A stretch of DNA of 64,000 nt, taken from contig VLJF02000033.1 of the NCBI GenBank assembly GCA_008360975.2, positions 744,001 through 808,000 of the forward strand, read 5' to 3'. Made by a program: the position numbers and the translations under genes. Shown here in pieces: positions 38,230-54,359 of this stretch. How positions within the stretch are numbered: position 1 is the first letter of the stretch; each line of letters starts with the position of its first letter. The notes under the pieces are model-generated. The model was not told the origin of the DNA and did not search any database. It was given only the letters and a program-made list of their open reading frames with translations. This DNA comes from Lichenostomus cassidix (taxonomy: Eukaryota; Chordata; Aves; Passeriformes; Meliphagidae).

Positions 38230-38863
38230 TTGTCACTCTTCGTGATCGCAGCGCTGATTGGTCAGAGCGGGGCTGAGGGACGGTCCCGCCCCGCCCCACC
38301 TGATTCGAGCATTCGCAGGTCCAGCAGTGCCTCCGGATCCTCGGGAGCTGCAGCAGTGAGCGGAGCGGAGCGGAGCCCGGGGAGGCGGCGGCGGAGCTCG
38401 GAGAGGCTGTCCCAGGGCAGGTGGGAGCCGCGCTGGCTTGTGCCGGGGCTCGGGGCTCGCTGCGGGCGGTCCGTGCGGGAGGCGACCGCGACGAGGGGGG
38501 ATCTGGCGGATTCGTTCCACCGTGTCCCCCCGGTTCCTCGTGTTTCTCCTGACCTGAGGCCGCTGAGGGAGCGGCTGACCGCGGGATGCGACGGCGTGGG
38601 GAAAAGGGGGGAAAGGGTGGGCGCTGGGCTTGGGGAGAGGGGGAGAAGGGATGGAGGACGAGGAGGAGGGATGAGGAAGGAGCGGGAGAAAGGCCAGAGA
38701 TCCGAGGAGGAGGAGGCGGGAGGAGGAAGGAGGAGAAGCCGCGGGAGGAGGAGGAGAGAGGAAGAGGAGGAGCAGGAAGAGGTTGGAGAGAGGAAGAGGA
38801 GGAGCAGCAGAAGCAGCGCGGAGCTCTTTGTCTGTCGCGGCCCCGGGAGCATCGGCGCCCCGC
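38230..38863 (+). promoter_or_regulatory. Hybrid lectin/ZNF promoter of ZNF-B
   Basis: The first half (to about 38580) is the lectin first-exon module: GCTGATTGGTCAGAGCGG (inverted CCAAT), AGGCGGCGGCGGAGCTCGGA, GTCCCAGGGCAG/GTGGGAG and CCTGAGGCCGCTGAGGGAGC. The second half, from CCGCGGGATGCGACGG at about 38580, is the ZNF purine-tract block leading to exon 1. The CCAAT boxes that head the other ZNF promoters are absent. The join lies in a shared CCGCGG word. Confidence 0.7.
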
Positions 38864-40774
<1,911 letters not shown>

Positions 40775-41159
40775 GAGAATCCCTGCGAATGTCCCAAGTG
40801 CAGGAAGAGCTTCATTGCTGCTCCAACTCCAACATCCAACTCTGCAGTGGATGATCCCCAGTGATCCCTGTTGGGCAGAATTCTGGTGACCCCCATTCCA
40901 GGTGATCCCTGTCGTGTGGGGGGAAGGTGTTTTAAATGGTCAAATTTTACTTCTGCTCTGAGTTTTTTAGCAATAAATTCAATTCACATTGCCTATTCTG
41001 AGCCTGTTTTGTGCACAAAGGTGTTTGATGAGGGATCTCTTAGCCAGGTCCTTCTATCAACTCAGGAAGCCTTGGTTCAATTTTCTCTCCCCATGGCGGC
41101 TGTGCAGGGCAGTGAGAGAGCAGCTCTGCTGGGTGCCTGGCATGGGGCCAGCGTCACCC

Positions 41160-41935
41160 CACTGCAATGTGCCGTGGCCTCGTGTGGCCCTGTGCTCTGG
41201 AGCCAGCGCTGCTGTTGCTTTTTCCTTCCTGATGATTTTCTCTTTTGCATCAAAAGCTTGTGAAGTGCCCCCGCTGTCCCTGGTGTCCCCTGGGCGCCGG
41301 CAGCCACGTCCCTTGGCCTGCTCCCCCTGGGCCGTTGCAGGGCGGCTGGCAGAGGCTGGGAGCTGCCGTGGGGGCCGTGGGGCTGCCCTGGGGGCTGCGC
41401 GCCGAGGCGGGGCCGGGAGGTGCGGAGAACTTGGTCGCTATTTGCAGAGCAATGGCGCCTTGGGCCCGGGCCCGTTGCAGGGCTGTTCCTCATGTGCGGC
41501 TTTGGCCTCGGCCAGCCCGGGGGGCACTGAGAGCGCGGGGCTTGGGCTGTGCGCTGTGCAGAGCCCGCGCCTTGCTGCCCTTGGCTGGCTGTGCTGTCAC
41601 TCGGGATTGTCCCAGCGCAATTGCTGCTCGGTGCCAGCGAGCGGGGACAAGCCCGGCGCCGGTGTCACCCCAGGCAGGCAGGCAGGGCTTTAGCGGGGCA
41701 GCAGCGGCGCCATGGTGGGAGCGTGTGTGCGGCCCGGGAGCGGCGGCAGCGGGCGGAGCCCGGGGAGGCGGCGGCGGAGCTCGGAGAGGCTGTCCCAGCG
41801 CAGGTGGGAGCCGCGCTGGCTTGTGCCGGGGCTCGGGGCTCGCTGCGGGCGGATGGAGGGAATGCAGGGGGCGGCAGGGGGGCTGTGGCAGCTTCGTTCT
41901 CCTGTGTCCCTCCCTCGCTTTCCACTTTTAAGCAG
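41160..41935 (+). pseudogene. Truncated lectin first-exon module after ZNF-B
   Basis: Same block as before L1 and L2, with ATG at 41712 (MVGACVRPGSGGSGRSPG) and AGCGCAG/GTGGGAG at 41803. It runs as far as TTCTCCTGTGTCCCTCCCTCGC (about 41920) and then stops at the start of an LTR. The rest of the lectin is gone, so the module is a broken remnant. Confidence 0.65.
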
Positions 41936-41944
41936 ACACGTGAT

Positions 41945-42420
41945 GGTTCGTACCTGCTATGATCTCGGAGTGCAAAAAGAAAAGAAAGCAGAAAATTCAA
42001 CAAGTCAAGGGAGTTAAATTTCAATCCAAAGAGGAACTTTATTAAGTTAGCCCATAAAGCGGCCTGCGATAGAGAGAGAAAGAGAGAAAATTGGGGAAAG
42101 ATGGGGAAGAAAGGGAAGGAAAGGGGGTATAGCTACCACCATGGATCCCCAGACATCCGGTGTCTCTGGGGTCCTAGTCAGTAGGCATTCCTTGGCCTCT
42201 GCAAAGATTGATGTGATCTTTTGGTGGGGAAGATCTTCAGAGTTCAGTCCCTCCAGAGCTGTCTTTTATGCTAGTCCATACACCTAGTCCCTCCTTGCGA
42301 CCCGCCTTTGCTCCCCCTTAATTCTTGTGGAGATTTGCCAAACTCCACTTGGCAGGGCCAAGGGAGGAGTGTCCAAGGCATGCTCAGCAGGTTTTTCACA
42401 ATGGTCCCTCCATTGTGACT
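41945..42420 (-). repeat. Solo LTR at a rearrangement breakpoint
   Basis: On the minus strand: CATAAAAGACAGCTC (TATA-like, about 42265), AATAAAGTTCCTC (about 42038), then a GA-rich and TC-rich stretch and an end near TTGCACTCCGAGAT. The left side joins the broken lectin module and the right side joins inverted MHC IIB intron 3 at 42423. Exact ends are estimates. No sequence of this family was found elsewhere in the window. Confidence 0.5.
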
Positions 42421-42422
42421 CA

Positions 42423-43047
42423 CCAAGGTCCCTCCCAGTCTCTTCCCAGCACAACCAACCTCATTCCAACCTGCTTTTCCATCCCCAATCTCCTTCCAGC
42501 CCCTCCAGCCTCACTCCAACTCCCTCCCAGTTCCCCCCAGCAGCCCCAAACTCCCTCCCAGTTCTGCCCAGCACCCCCAGAACCTCCTCCCACCCTCCCC
42601 AACATCCTTCCAACCCCTTCCCAGCCCTCCCACACCCCCAAGCCCCTCTCCCACTATAAACCAGCCTCTCTCCACCTCCCTCTCAGTGACCCCCAGCACA
42701 GCCCAATCCCCCTGCCAGCCCCCCAGTGCCTCCCCCGCTCCCCCCGGCGCTGTGGGCTCTGGCCATACCCCAGTGCCGCCTCAGGGGCTGCTCCAGGCTG
42801 ACGTGCTCCACCTGGCAGCTGGAGGTGACCCCGCGCCGGGGGGGCGTTTCCAGCAGCACCAGCAGCTGGTAGGTCCAGTCCCCGTTGGGGAGCAGGTCGG
42901 TGGTCATCACTTGCTCCGAGAGCTCCTGCTGGCCCTGGAACCACCTCAGCTGCACCTGGGCAGGGTAGAAATCCATCACGGAGCACAGCAGGCGGCCGGG
43001 CTCAGGCTGGGAGCTCGAGAGCACCAGCGAGATGGACACGCTGGGAT
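42423..43047 (-). pseudogene. MHC class II beta pseudogene 2, inverted exon 3 and intron 3
   Basis: Minus strand: a complete beta-2 domain exon from about 43040 to 42769, reading SVSISLVLSSSQPEPGRLL, the Ig-fold CSVMDFYPAQVQLRW, LETPPRRGVT, SSCQVEHVSLEQPLRRHWG, with donor GTATGG, then intron 3 down to 42423. The reading frame is open and both Ig cysteines are present. Exons 1, 2, 4 and later are absent on this strand; upstream the exon joins unrelated sequence at CATCCCAG. Intron 3 matches 45212-45545 on the plus strand. Confidence 0.85.
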
Positions 43048-43049
43048 GG

Positions 43050-43900
43050 GCAGAGGACTTGGGGATTCCCCCAGTGCCGCCCAAGCCGCAGGGAATTGCT
43101 CCAGGGATCGAGTGCTGGGGGAAAAGGGAACCACCCTTCTTGCATCCCAACCCCACGTTTTCGTCCCCTGTCCTCCCCTTTCCCTTCATTCCCCCAACCC
43201 ACAGACCCCTCGAAACTCAATTTGGGTGTCCCATCCCCCTCCTGCTCTCTTTCAGGGTCTGAGCTCCCTCTTTTGCCCTGCTCTTCTGCTCCTTCTCCAT
43301 CGTCCCCCAATGCCCAACCCTCCTGCCCCGTGCTTGGTTTTGGGAATTCCCAGCCCTTCCTGCTCAGTCTGGGTGTCCCAACCCCTGTTTCACTCAACTT
43401 GGGCAGCTCCTGGCAGCTTTGTTCTGGGAGCAATCTCTGAGTTTGGGGATTTTTGGGATGCAGTTTTGGAGGGGGACAGCTCTGTCTGCCTTTCCCCTCC
43501 CTGCTGTGGCCTCTCAGCTGCCCCTGACACCCTGGGGTGCTGGGATTTCCTTCCTGGGGACAAGGACGTTCATTCCCTTCCAGGAGCTCAATGCCCGCCT
43601 GGGGGTCCATCCAGCTCTGGAGGTCCTTGATCAGCTGCCCCAGAGCCTCTGCCAGGTCTCCCAGCACAGCCAGAGCTGCTCAGCTTGAGGTTCCCAAAGC
43701 CCTCAGTGACCCCCAAGTCCCTGCCAGGAACCCTTAGCTCCCTCAAACATCCTCCACATCCCCTGGAAGTTTCCCCCATGGCACCTCCATTGCCATGTCC
43801 CCACATGTCACTGGCCATGTCCCATCATGTCCACACCCAGGGCTGTGTCCCCAGCCTGTTCCCACCCATGGCATTGTCCACCACAATGTCTCCATCCATG
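43050..43900. other. Unassigned stretch
   Basis: Pyrimidine-rich intron-like sequence (43100-43460), then a segment whose minus strand has an open LGDLAEALGQLIKDLQSW amphipathic stretch (43665-43560) of unknown origin. No splice sites or neighbours support a gene. It separates the two oppositely oriented MHC IIB pieces. Confidence 0.3.
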
Positions 43901-43914
43901 CCTCTGGCCCACAA

Positions 43915-44085
43915 TGACCCAAGGAATGGCCATGAGCCTCTGCAGGCTGAGCACCCGCAACTCTCTCAGCCTTTCCTCAGAGCAGAGGGACTGCAGCCCT
44001 TGCAGCATCTCCATGGCCTCCTCTGCACTCCCTCCAACAGCCCCAACAGCTCCTTGCTGTGCTCAGGAGCCCAGAGCTGGGAGCA
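43915..44085 (-). mobile_element. Decayed CR1 internal fragment
   Basis: On the minus strand GGCCATGGAGATGCTGCAAG, then CTGCTCTGAGGAAAGGCTGA, GAGAGTTGCGGGTGCTCAGC and CTGCAGAGG follow the order of the CR1 segment usually read as GGCCATGAAGATG... GAGGAAAGGCTGAGAGAGCTG... TTCAGCCTGGAG. About 170 bp, old and diverged. Confidence 0.6.
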
Positions 44086-44529
44086 GGGATGAGCCCTGCA
44101 GGGGCTGCAGCTTCTTGGGCAACAGCAGGCAATTTGGTGTTCTCCCTCAAGGGGAAGTCAATACCCGCTGGGGCTGAGGGATAAAATCAAGGCAATCAAG
44201 CCTGTGCTGGGCAGAGTTGTGCTGCCAGCAGCAGCTCCCTGTGGAGTCTGCAGGGATCCGTCAGGAGCAGATGCCAGGTGTCCCCTTGCCCTGGAGCCCA
44301 TCCCATGGGCGCATTGGCATTTGCCTCTAGAGGTAGCAAGTGTGTCCAGAGACACTGCAGGGACAGTGGCACCTCTGTCAGTGGAAGCTGCCCATGCACA
44401 GGGACCCCCAGCCCTGGGGTGGCCGTGCCAGCAGCCCCAGACACCTGCAGCCCCAGGAACCTGGAGCGACCCCAAACCCCAACGCTGCGTGTGCTGCTGT
44501 GCCCAAAGGAATTGCAAAGAAAGCTGAGC

Positions 44530-45060
44530 TGTGGAAAACGAATGACAATTTATTTACAGAAGAGCAGCAACAACAACGAGCTGCAGAAAATATTTACAAT
44601 AGAAGAACCTTGATAACAACAACAATCTATAGAACGTATTTACAGTAGAACGTTCTATCTAAAAACTGGAAAATAACATATTTACAAAGAATTACAACGA
44701 CAACTGGAACAACAACTGGAACAACTGGAACATATGTACATGTTGGCTCGCCACCATCTCCATCAGTTCTGGAAGAGAAGGAAGCAGCAGGGTCACTCCA
44801 GCCCGGCCCTGAGGGCTGTTCCCTGTGCCCCCAGGCTGGCACACGCTGGCCCAGGGGCACTCTGCTGCCAGCACTGAGCCTGGCTGGGGCTGGGAGCCGT
44901 GCCTCAGGCACTGGCACGGGGCTGGTGTGGCCCAAAGCAAGCGCAGGGCAGGCCAGGCGTGGTGCTTGTGCCACCAGAATCCAGGGATCCCCCCGGGGCA
45001 CTGTGTCCCTGAGCAGGGCCACCCAGCCCAGCCCCGGCCTGGCGGCAAGGGACCCGCTGT
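44530..45060 (-). other. Possible 3' end of an unidentified minus-strand gene
   Basis: On the minus strand an acceptor-like TTCCTTCTCTTCCAG (about 44785-44771) precedes a short exon-like frame (ELMEMVASQHVHMFQLFQ) that runs into GTTGTTCCAGTTGTT repeats and ends near 44690. AATAAATTGTC (about 44556) fits a polyadenylation signal. Upstream sequence is GC-rich with no recognised domain. It could be the tail of a multicopy avian gene; I do not recognise it. Confidence 0.3.
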
Positions 45061-45149
45061 GCCCGTGGGCAGGGCATGGGGAGCACCTGCCTGTCCTGCT
45101 GCTGGCTCATCCCAGGACTATGGGCTTTTCCTCATCCTCCTCCTTCCGT

Positions 45150-46155
45150 GACATGGTGGAGCACGTCAGCCTGGAGCAGCCCCTGAGGCAGCACTGGGGT
45201 ACGGCCAGAGCCCACAGCGCCGGGGGGAGCGGGGGAGGCACTGGGGGGGCTGGCAGGGGGATTGGGCTGTGCTGGGGGGAATTGGGAGGGAGGTGGAGAG
45301 AGACTTGTTTATACTGGGGGAGGGGCTTGGGGGTGTGGGAGGGCTGGGGAGGGGTTGGAAGGATGTTGGGGAGAGCTGGATGGTACTGGGGATACTGGTG
45401 GGCACTGAGAGGGAGTTTGGGGCTGCTGGGGGGAACTGGGAGGGAGTTGGAGTGAGGCTGGAGGGGCTGGAAGGAGATTTGGGATGGAAAAGCAAAGGTT
45501 CGAATGAGGTTGGTTGTGCTGGGAAGAGACTGGGAGGGACCTTGGTTAGTTCTGGTGGGGCTGGGAAGGGACTGGGAGAGGGTTTGGGGGTCCTGGGGCG
45601 GTGGGGGGCAACTGGGAGGGGTTGAGGGGTGCTGAGAGGGACGGGAGGGGCTTTGGTGTGTCCTGGGCAGGCTGGGAATCGTTTCAGGGGCTCCTAGGTG
45701 GGCTAGGGGCGACTGGGAGGGTGCTTGGAGGGGCTTGGAGTGTCGGTGAGAGGTTTTTGGGGGTCCTGAGCCCTGCTGACCCCCCAGAAATGCCGCCGGA
45801 CGCTGCCCGCAGCAAGATGCTGACGAGGATCGGGGGCTTCATGTTGGGCTTCGTCTTCCTGGCGCTGGGGCTGCGCTTCTACCTGCGCAACAAGGTGAGG
45901 GGGGGTCCCGGGGGTCGTGTCCCCCCTGCCCCGGAGCGGCTGTGCTCCCCCCGGGGCCCCCCAGCCCGGTGTCACTCCCTTTTCTCTGCCCACAGAGCTC
46001 CTGAGCCGCCGCCGGCCGCAGCCCCTCCCCGTGGCCTCGGGCCCGGCCGGGACCCCCCGCTCTGTCCCCGTGCTGATGTTGGGGGGTCGTGTGTCCCCCC
46101 AGCCCTGCTGTCACTCTGACCCCGCCCGGCTGCTCCCAGTGCTCCCAATAAAGCT
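45150..46155 (+). pseudogene. MHC class II beta pseudogene 3, 3' half
   Basis: Begins abruptly inside exon 3 (MVEHVSLEQPLRQHWG, 45152-45211) with donor GTACGG, then a repeat-rich intron 3. Exon 4 follows at 45788-45894 (acceptor CCCCCAG, donor GTGAGG), coding the connecting peptide, a glycine-patterned transmembrane helix (GGFMLGFVFLALGLRFY) and LRNK. A last exon AGC TCC TGA lies at 45996 and AATAAA at 46147. The 3' half is well preserved. The 5' half of the gene is missing, while an inverted exon 3 lies 2.1 kb upstream, so the gene was split by an inversion or replaced by a partial duplicate. Confidence 0.85.
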
Positions 46156-46159
46156 TCCC

Positions 46160-46964
46160 AGTTGGCTCCGGTCGCGTTTCCTGGGGGGCACTGGGGAGGG
46201 ACTTGGGGGGACCCCGCGGTGGGGCTGTGACTGGGGGACAGAACTGACCGCGGGATGGCTCGGGAATGGGGACCCCGTGTGTCCCCAAGTGTCACCCCGC
46301 TCTGGGGACATTTGCGAGGAAGCTGAACCCCGACACGGCACCCAGCGAACCCCAAAAAAGGCGCTGAGACCCCCTGAGCCCCCCAGAACCTCCAAACCCC
46401 ATAGAAAAAGAGCCCCGAAAAATAGCCCCGCGAAAATGAGCCAATAGGAGAATGCGCTGAGCGATTCTGATCCAATCCGAGCTCGCGGCGCTGATGACTC
46501 TCCAGTTCCCAGGCAGACCCGCAGCGCCCAGCGCTCCCCACCCCAACCCCACTTGCGCCGCCCCCTCGCCCCCAGCGCTTCCCGCCCGGCCAATTTGGGG
46601 AGGGGGTGCGTGGGGGGAGCCCAGGCCTGGCCCGGAGCCCAGCGCTGCCCCAGCCCGACCTGCCCCGGCTCCATCCCGGCTCCTCCCGCGGGATGCGACG
46701 GCGTGGGGAAAAGGGGGGTAAAGGATGGGCGCTGGGCTTGGCGGGAGGAGGAGAAGGGATGGAGGAGGAGGAGGAGGAGGAGGGATGAGGAAGGAGCGAG
46801 AGAAAGGCCGGAGATCCGAGCAGGAAGAGGCGGGAGGAGGAAGGAGAGAGGAAGAGGAGGAGCCGGAACAGGAAGAGCAGGAAGAGGTTGGAGAGAGGAA
46901 GAGCAGCAGCAGCAGAAGAAGCGCGGAGGTCTTTTTCGCGGCTCCGGGAGCATCGGCGCCTCGC
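46160..46964 (+). promoter_or_regulatory. Promoter block of ZNF-C
   Basis: Same design as for ZNF-A, directly after the MHC IIB polyadenylation signal: GAGCCAATAGGAG near 46438 (one change from the other copies), GATCCAATCCGAG near 46470, purine tract about 46735-46925. The CGCGGAGCTCTTTGTCTGTC segment before exon 1 is altered to CGCGGAGGTCTTTTTCGCGG. Confidence 0.6.
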
Positions 46965-49986
<3,022 letters not shown>

Positions 49987-50539
49987 TGTCCCGAGTGTGG
50001 GAGGAGCTTCTCACAGATCTCTAACTTGACTCAGCACCAACAGAGGCACCAGTGAGAGAAACCCTCCAAGTGTCCCGAGTGCAGAAAGAGCTTCATTGCT
50101 GCTCCAACTCCATGCCCAGTGGGAAGATCTGCAGTGGATGATCCCCAGTGATCCCCGTGGGGCAAAATCCTCGTGACCCCCTTCCAGGTGATCCCCGTCG
50201 GGTGCGGGAAGGTATTGGAAATGGTCAAATTGTACTTCTTTTCCTGCTCTGAGTTTGTTAGCAATAAATTCAATTCACATATCCAATTTCAAGCCTGTTT
50301 TGTGCACAAAGGTGTTGGATGAGGGATCTCTTAGCCAGGTCCTTCTATCAACTCAGGAAGCCTTGGTTTAATTTTCTCTCCCCATGGCGGCTGTGCAGGG
50401 CAGTGAGAGAGCAGCTCTGCTGGGTGCCTGGCATGGGGCCAGCGTCACCCCACTGCAATGTGCCATGGCCTCGTGTGGCCCTGTGCTCTGGAGCCCTGTG
50501 ATCTGGAGCCAGGGCTGCTGTTGCTTTTTCCTTCCTGAT

Positions 50540-51380
50540 GATTTTCTCTTTTGCACCAAAGGCTTGTGAAGTGTCCCCGCTGTCCCTGGCGTCCCCTGGG
50601 CGCCGGCAGCCGTGTCCCTTGGCCTGCTCCCCCTGGGCCGTTGCAGAGCGGCTGGCGGAGGCTGGGAGCTGCCGTGGGGGCCGTGGGGCTGCCCCGGGGG
50701 CTGCGTGCCGAGGCGGGGCCGGGAGGTGCAGAGAACTTGGTCGCTATTTGCAGAGCAATGGCGCCTTGGGCCCGGGCCCGTTGCAGGGCTGTTCCTCATG
50801 TGCGGCTTTGGCCTCGGCCAGCCCGGGGGGCACTGAGAGCGCGGGGCTTGGGCTGTGCGTTGTGCAGAGCCCGCGCCTCGCTGCCCTTGGCTGGCTGTGC
50901 TGTCACTCGGGATTGTCCCAGCGCGATTGCTGCTCGGTGCCAGCGAGCGGGGACAAGGCCAGCGCCGGTGTCGCCCCCAGGCAGGCAGGCAGGGCTTTAG
51001 TGGGGCAGCAGCGGCGCCATGGTGGGAGCGTGTGTGCGGCCCGGGAGCGGCGGCAGCGGGCGGAGCCCGGGGAGGCGGCGGCGGAGCTCGGAGAGGCTGT
51101 CCCAGCGCAGGTGGGAGCTGCGCTGGCTTGTCCCGGGGCTCGGGGCTCGCTGCAGGCGGATGGAGGGGATGGAGGGGGCGGCAGGGGGGCTGTGGCGGCT
51201 TCCTTCTCCCTTCTTCCTCCCTCCTTGACTGTGGCGCCGTGTTGCCGCTGGCCTGAGGCCACTGAGGGAGCGGCTGCCCGCGGTCTCCTTATCGCTGCTG
51301 CCTCGGCAGGAGGCGGTGCCGGAGCAGCGCTGGCTCGTCCCGCTTGCTGTGGGTAGCACAGAGGTGGCTGCGCTGTCCCC
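50540..51380 (+). other. First-exon module of lectin L2
   Basis: ATG at 51019 (MVGACVRPGSGGSG) and first-exon end AGCGCAG/GTGGGAG at 51110. Second exon-like segment CTCGGCAG/GAGGCGGTG to GCTGTGG/GTAGC at about 51309-51352. Joining the two gives an open frame, but the next exon then meets a stop, so these are probably untranslated exons. Confidence 0.5.
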
Positions 51381-51915
51381 GGGTCTGTTCCAGGCCATTC
51401 GGCACCGGGCTGGTAGCCACATCAGCTACCGGCAGGTGTCCATGCCGATGGCTGTGTGGGACGGGAGGAACTTGAGTGTACCTCACAACCCAAATCTCTA
51501 TGGAACAGAAAGAAGACGCGTTCAGGGCTGGCGGGGCAGCGTCGTCCCGTCCTGTCGCCCCGGGGCGGTTGCAGTCATTCACACAAGTTCCACCTTCCCT
51601 GCCGGGACCCCGTCCTCTTCCCAGACAGGACACAAACAGCATTGCCAGCGCTCGCTGTCCCTGAGCTCCAACCCTCAGCGCAGGGCATGCAGGGGACAAT
51701 ACTGAGCCCCTCAGGGCTGCTGGTTCTTCACCCCCGGCAGGCTGGGCCCGATCTGCAGCTGCCCTGTTCCCGCACTCGGCAGCTCCCGGGCGCTGTCCCT
51801 GCATGTCCCTAATTATCCCTAACTGTCCCAGGCCAGAGCTGCACAGCCAGAGGGGTTGGGGCTGCAGGGCCGAGCTGGGCCCGGAGCTCTCTGACACTGT
51901 GTTTGTGTCCCCAGG

Positions 51916-53564
51916 TGCTGCCGGGGAGCAGAGACAGGGCAGGACTGAGCTGGCAGTGCCTTCCTGAACGTGGGGGAACCTCAGGGCACAGACCAGCTGG
52001 GGCCTCTTATCGTGATCCTTTTAACCTGCTGTCATCAGGTTGTCAAACTTCCCGAGGCTGGTCTTCAAAAGGCTTTTTCAGCACTGCTGATGTCTCTGGA
52101 GCCACATGCAGTTTATTCCAATCTCTGTGCTGGAGAAGAAGCAATCTGGCTGCACTAAAGAGGTTCTAAAGAAGGTCCATTGTGTCCGGAATAGATCACC
52201 AGGCAAGGTGACACACTTGCCTTGGGCACAAGAAGCCACTTGTCCCAAGCAGAAAGGTGCCACTGGTGAGTGTGCAGCGAGTGAGGTTATGGAGGAAGGA
52301 TTCTGCACCAGTGACAGGAGTGTGAAGGAGCTGCTGGGAGTCCACAGCACTTCAGCCACCAGGAATGAACTCAAAAGAACCCTCACGGGTGGCCTCTAGG
52401 AAGGGGACAGTGTGAGCCCAGGAGCACAGGGCTGGCAGGGTGTGGCTGTGTCCAGGGCTCTGGAAGAGACCTGGTGCTCTGCTGGGCCCCAGCTGTGGAT
52501 GGGACTGACATGCCTGGCCCTGGGCAGTTCAGCTGTAGCTGTCCCCTGTCCCTGTCTGTGTCCCTTGTCCCTGGCTCTATCCCCATCTCTTGTCTCTCCT
52601 GCTGCCAGCTCAATGAGTGGCACACGGGCTGAGGGTTCCTCCTGTGTTCCCTGGGTGTTGGTGGGAGATGTGAGGGCTGAGCCTGCTCAGGACAGCTCCA
52701 TGCTCACGACAAACTGTTCTTTCCAGCTCCAGGCCTGTGGATCAGATCCCACCTCAAGTTTATCGTGGTGCTGATTGTCCTCCTAGCCCTGGTTGTGGCT
52801 TTGCTGGTGTCCTTGGCTGCTGTGTCAGGTAAGGGAGGAGCAGCAGCCTCAGCCCAACCCCTCGGGGCACTGCGGGCTCACTGCTTTCTGTGGCCTGTGG
52901 AACCCTTGAACCTTCTCCATTTCCCTCTGCAGGGAGAATACACAGAGAGACTCCAGTTACACCAGTTAACCCTGCAGCTTGGGTGCTGCTGGCGTGTCCC
53001 CATGGCTGGGTTGGGTACCGAGGGATCTGCTACTTCCTCTTGAGGGATGTGGGGAGCTGGGATCAGGCTAAGACTCCACCGACTCTGAGCTCGGGGCCTC
53101 CCTGGCTATGCTCAAGGACAGGGAAATGGTAAGTGAGGGGTTTGGGGATTTGGGAAGGCCAAGGGGACCCTGGGGAGCTCCTGGGCCAGGAGTCCATTGT
53201 TTGTTCCTCTCTCCTTGCCAGGAGTTCCTGTTCCGCCTCAGCAGGAATGATGATTACTGGCTCGGGCTGCACAGACAGGGCCAGCGGCTGCAGTGGGTGG
53301 ATGGCAGCAACTTCAGCTCCTCGTGAGTCCTGGGGGGCACAGGCAGGGCCTGGGGGGCACATGGCTGCTGGGACTGTTCCTTGTGTGCAGCACTGTTTCT
53401 CCTGCTGGGGAGGACAAAGCACAACCTCTTTCTCTGCTCCTCCTTACAGGTTAAAGATCCTTGGCAATGGAGAGTGTGTGTTCCTGCGAGAGGGAAAGTT
53501 TAGGAGTACAACCTGCACAGATCACCTGCACTATCTGTGCAGCAGAGCCCAAACTGAGCTGTAA
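51916..53564 (+). pseudogene. C-type-lectin-like receptor L2
   Basis: Exon 2 starts at 51916 like L1 but then carries unrelated sequence. In it an ATG at 52106 (MQFIPISVLEKKQSG) leads 160 bases to a GTGAGT donor at 52266 in the phase that fits the membrane exon, giving a plausible 53-residue tail. Transmembrane exon 52727-52828 (FIVVLIVLLALVVALLVSL). Lectin exons: 52933-53128 (PHGWVGYRGICYFLLRD), 53222-53322 (NDDYWLGLHRQGQRLQWVDGS), 53450-53564 (LKILGNGECVFLREG, HYLCSRAQTEL-stop). The first lectin exon is out of frame from AKTPP onward, two bases long relative to L3, so the lectin fold is broken. The other exons are open. Intron 3 is only about 104 bp. Confidence 0.8.
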
Positions 53565-54149
53565 CTGGGGATGGAGGAATTACCTTCTCTGTGCTGAGCA
53601 CTCACAGCTTAGCCTCTTCTTCCCCCCAGCACGGGGATTTCCTTCCTCAGCTGCAGCACCTGCCTTGCACTGACTCTCAGGGTCACCTCAGTGCCACTTT
53701 GCAGAGTCACCTCAGTGTTTGATCTCAAGGAGATGAATCTGTAGGAAGAGGAGATGATGTGGAAGCTGATCTGTGGCTGCCTGGGCTGGGTGTTCCTGTC
53801 TCCCTCTGGAGCTGTTCCAGGAATCTTCCTGTTTCTCTTGCACTACATGTTTCTACAGTGACCTTTTATATATATATTGATATGGAAAGAATATTCAAAT
53901 ACGTTCTTCCAGCACTTCCAGTGTATTTACACACTATGCTTGTATCTATATATGAAAATATAACACTGTGAGTATAGACCTACATGTTCTTCTAAAACTG
54001 TATTTACACACTGACCTTATATATATTAGCATATATTTATATAACACTCTGGATACAGAACTACATGTTCTTCTAACATTGTATTTATACACTAATCTTG
54101 TATATATTGATATAACACTGTGGATACAGATTTGAAACATCTGCCGCCA

Positions 54150-54290
54150 TGGTAATGTGACCTTTGTGGGAGCAGAGTGCAAAATAATGCCAGGGTTGTG
54201 ATTGGAACCTACAGGTGCCATTCCCTTAGGAGTTGGACTTGATCCTTGTGGGTCTCTTCCAACTCAGAGGATTTTGTGAGATGTGTGACC
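54150..54290 (+). mobile_element. CR1-derived tail after L2
   Basis: GGAGTTGGACTTGATCCTTG, GGTCTCTTCCAACTCAGAGG and ATTTTGTGAG follow the CR1 3' end order. Preceded by AT-rich TATATATTGATAT repeats at 53865-54120, in which a unit with CTACATGTTCTTCTAA-ATTGTATTTA occurs twice. Confidence 0.65.
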
Positions 54291-54359
54291 TCCATCAGTA
54301 TGTACAGCAACAATGTTGCTGTTATTGTTGTATTCTTTATAAAACTTATTTTTTTATTA

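Noticed and set aside
43560..43670. LGDLAEALGQLIKDLQSW segment as a coding exon
   Set aside because: Looks like an amphipathic helix, but no acceptor, donor, partner exon or second copy was found.
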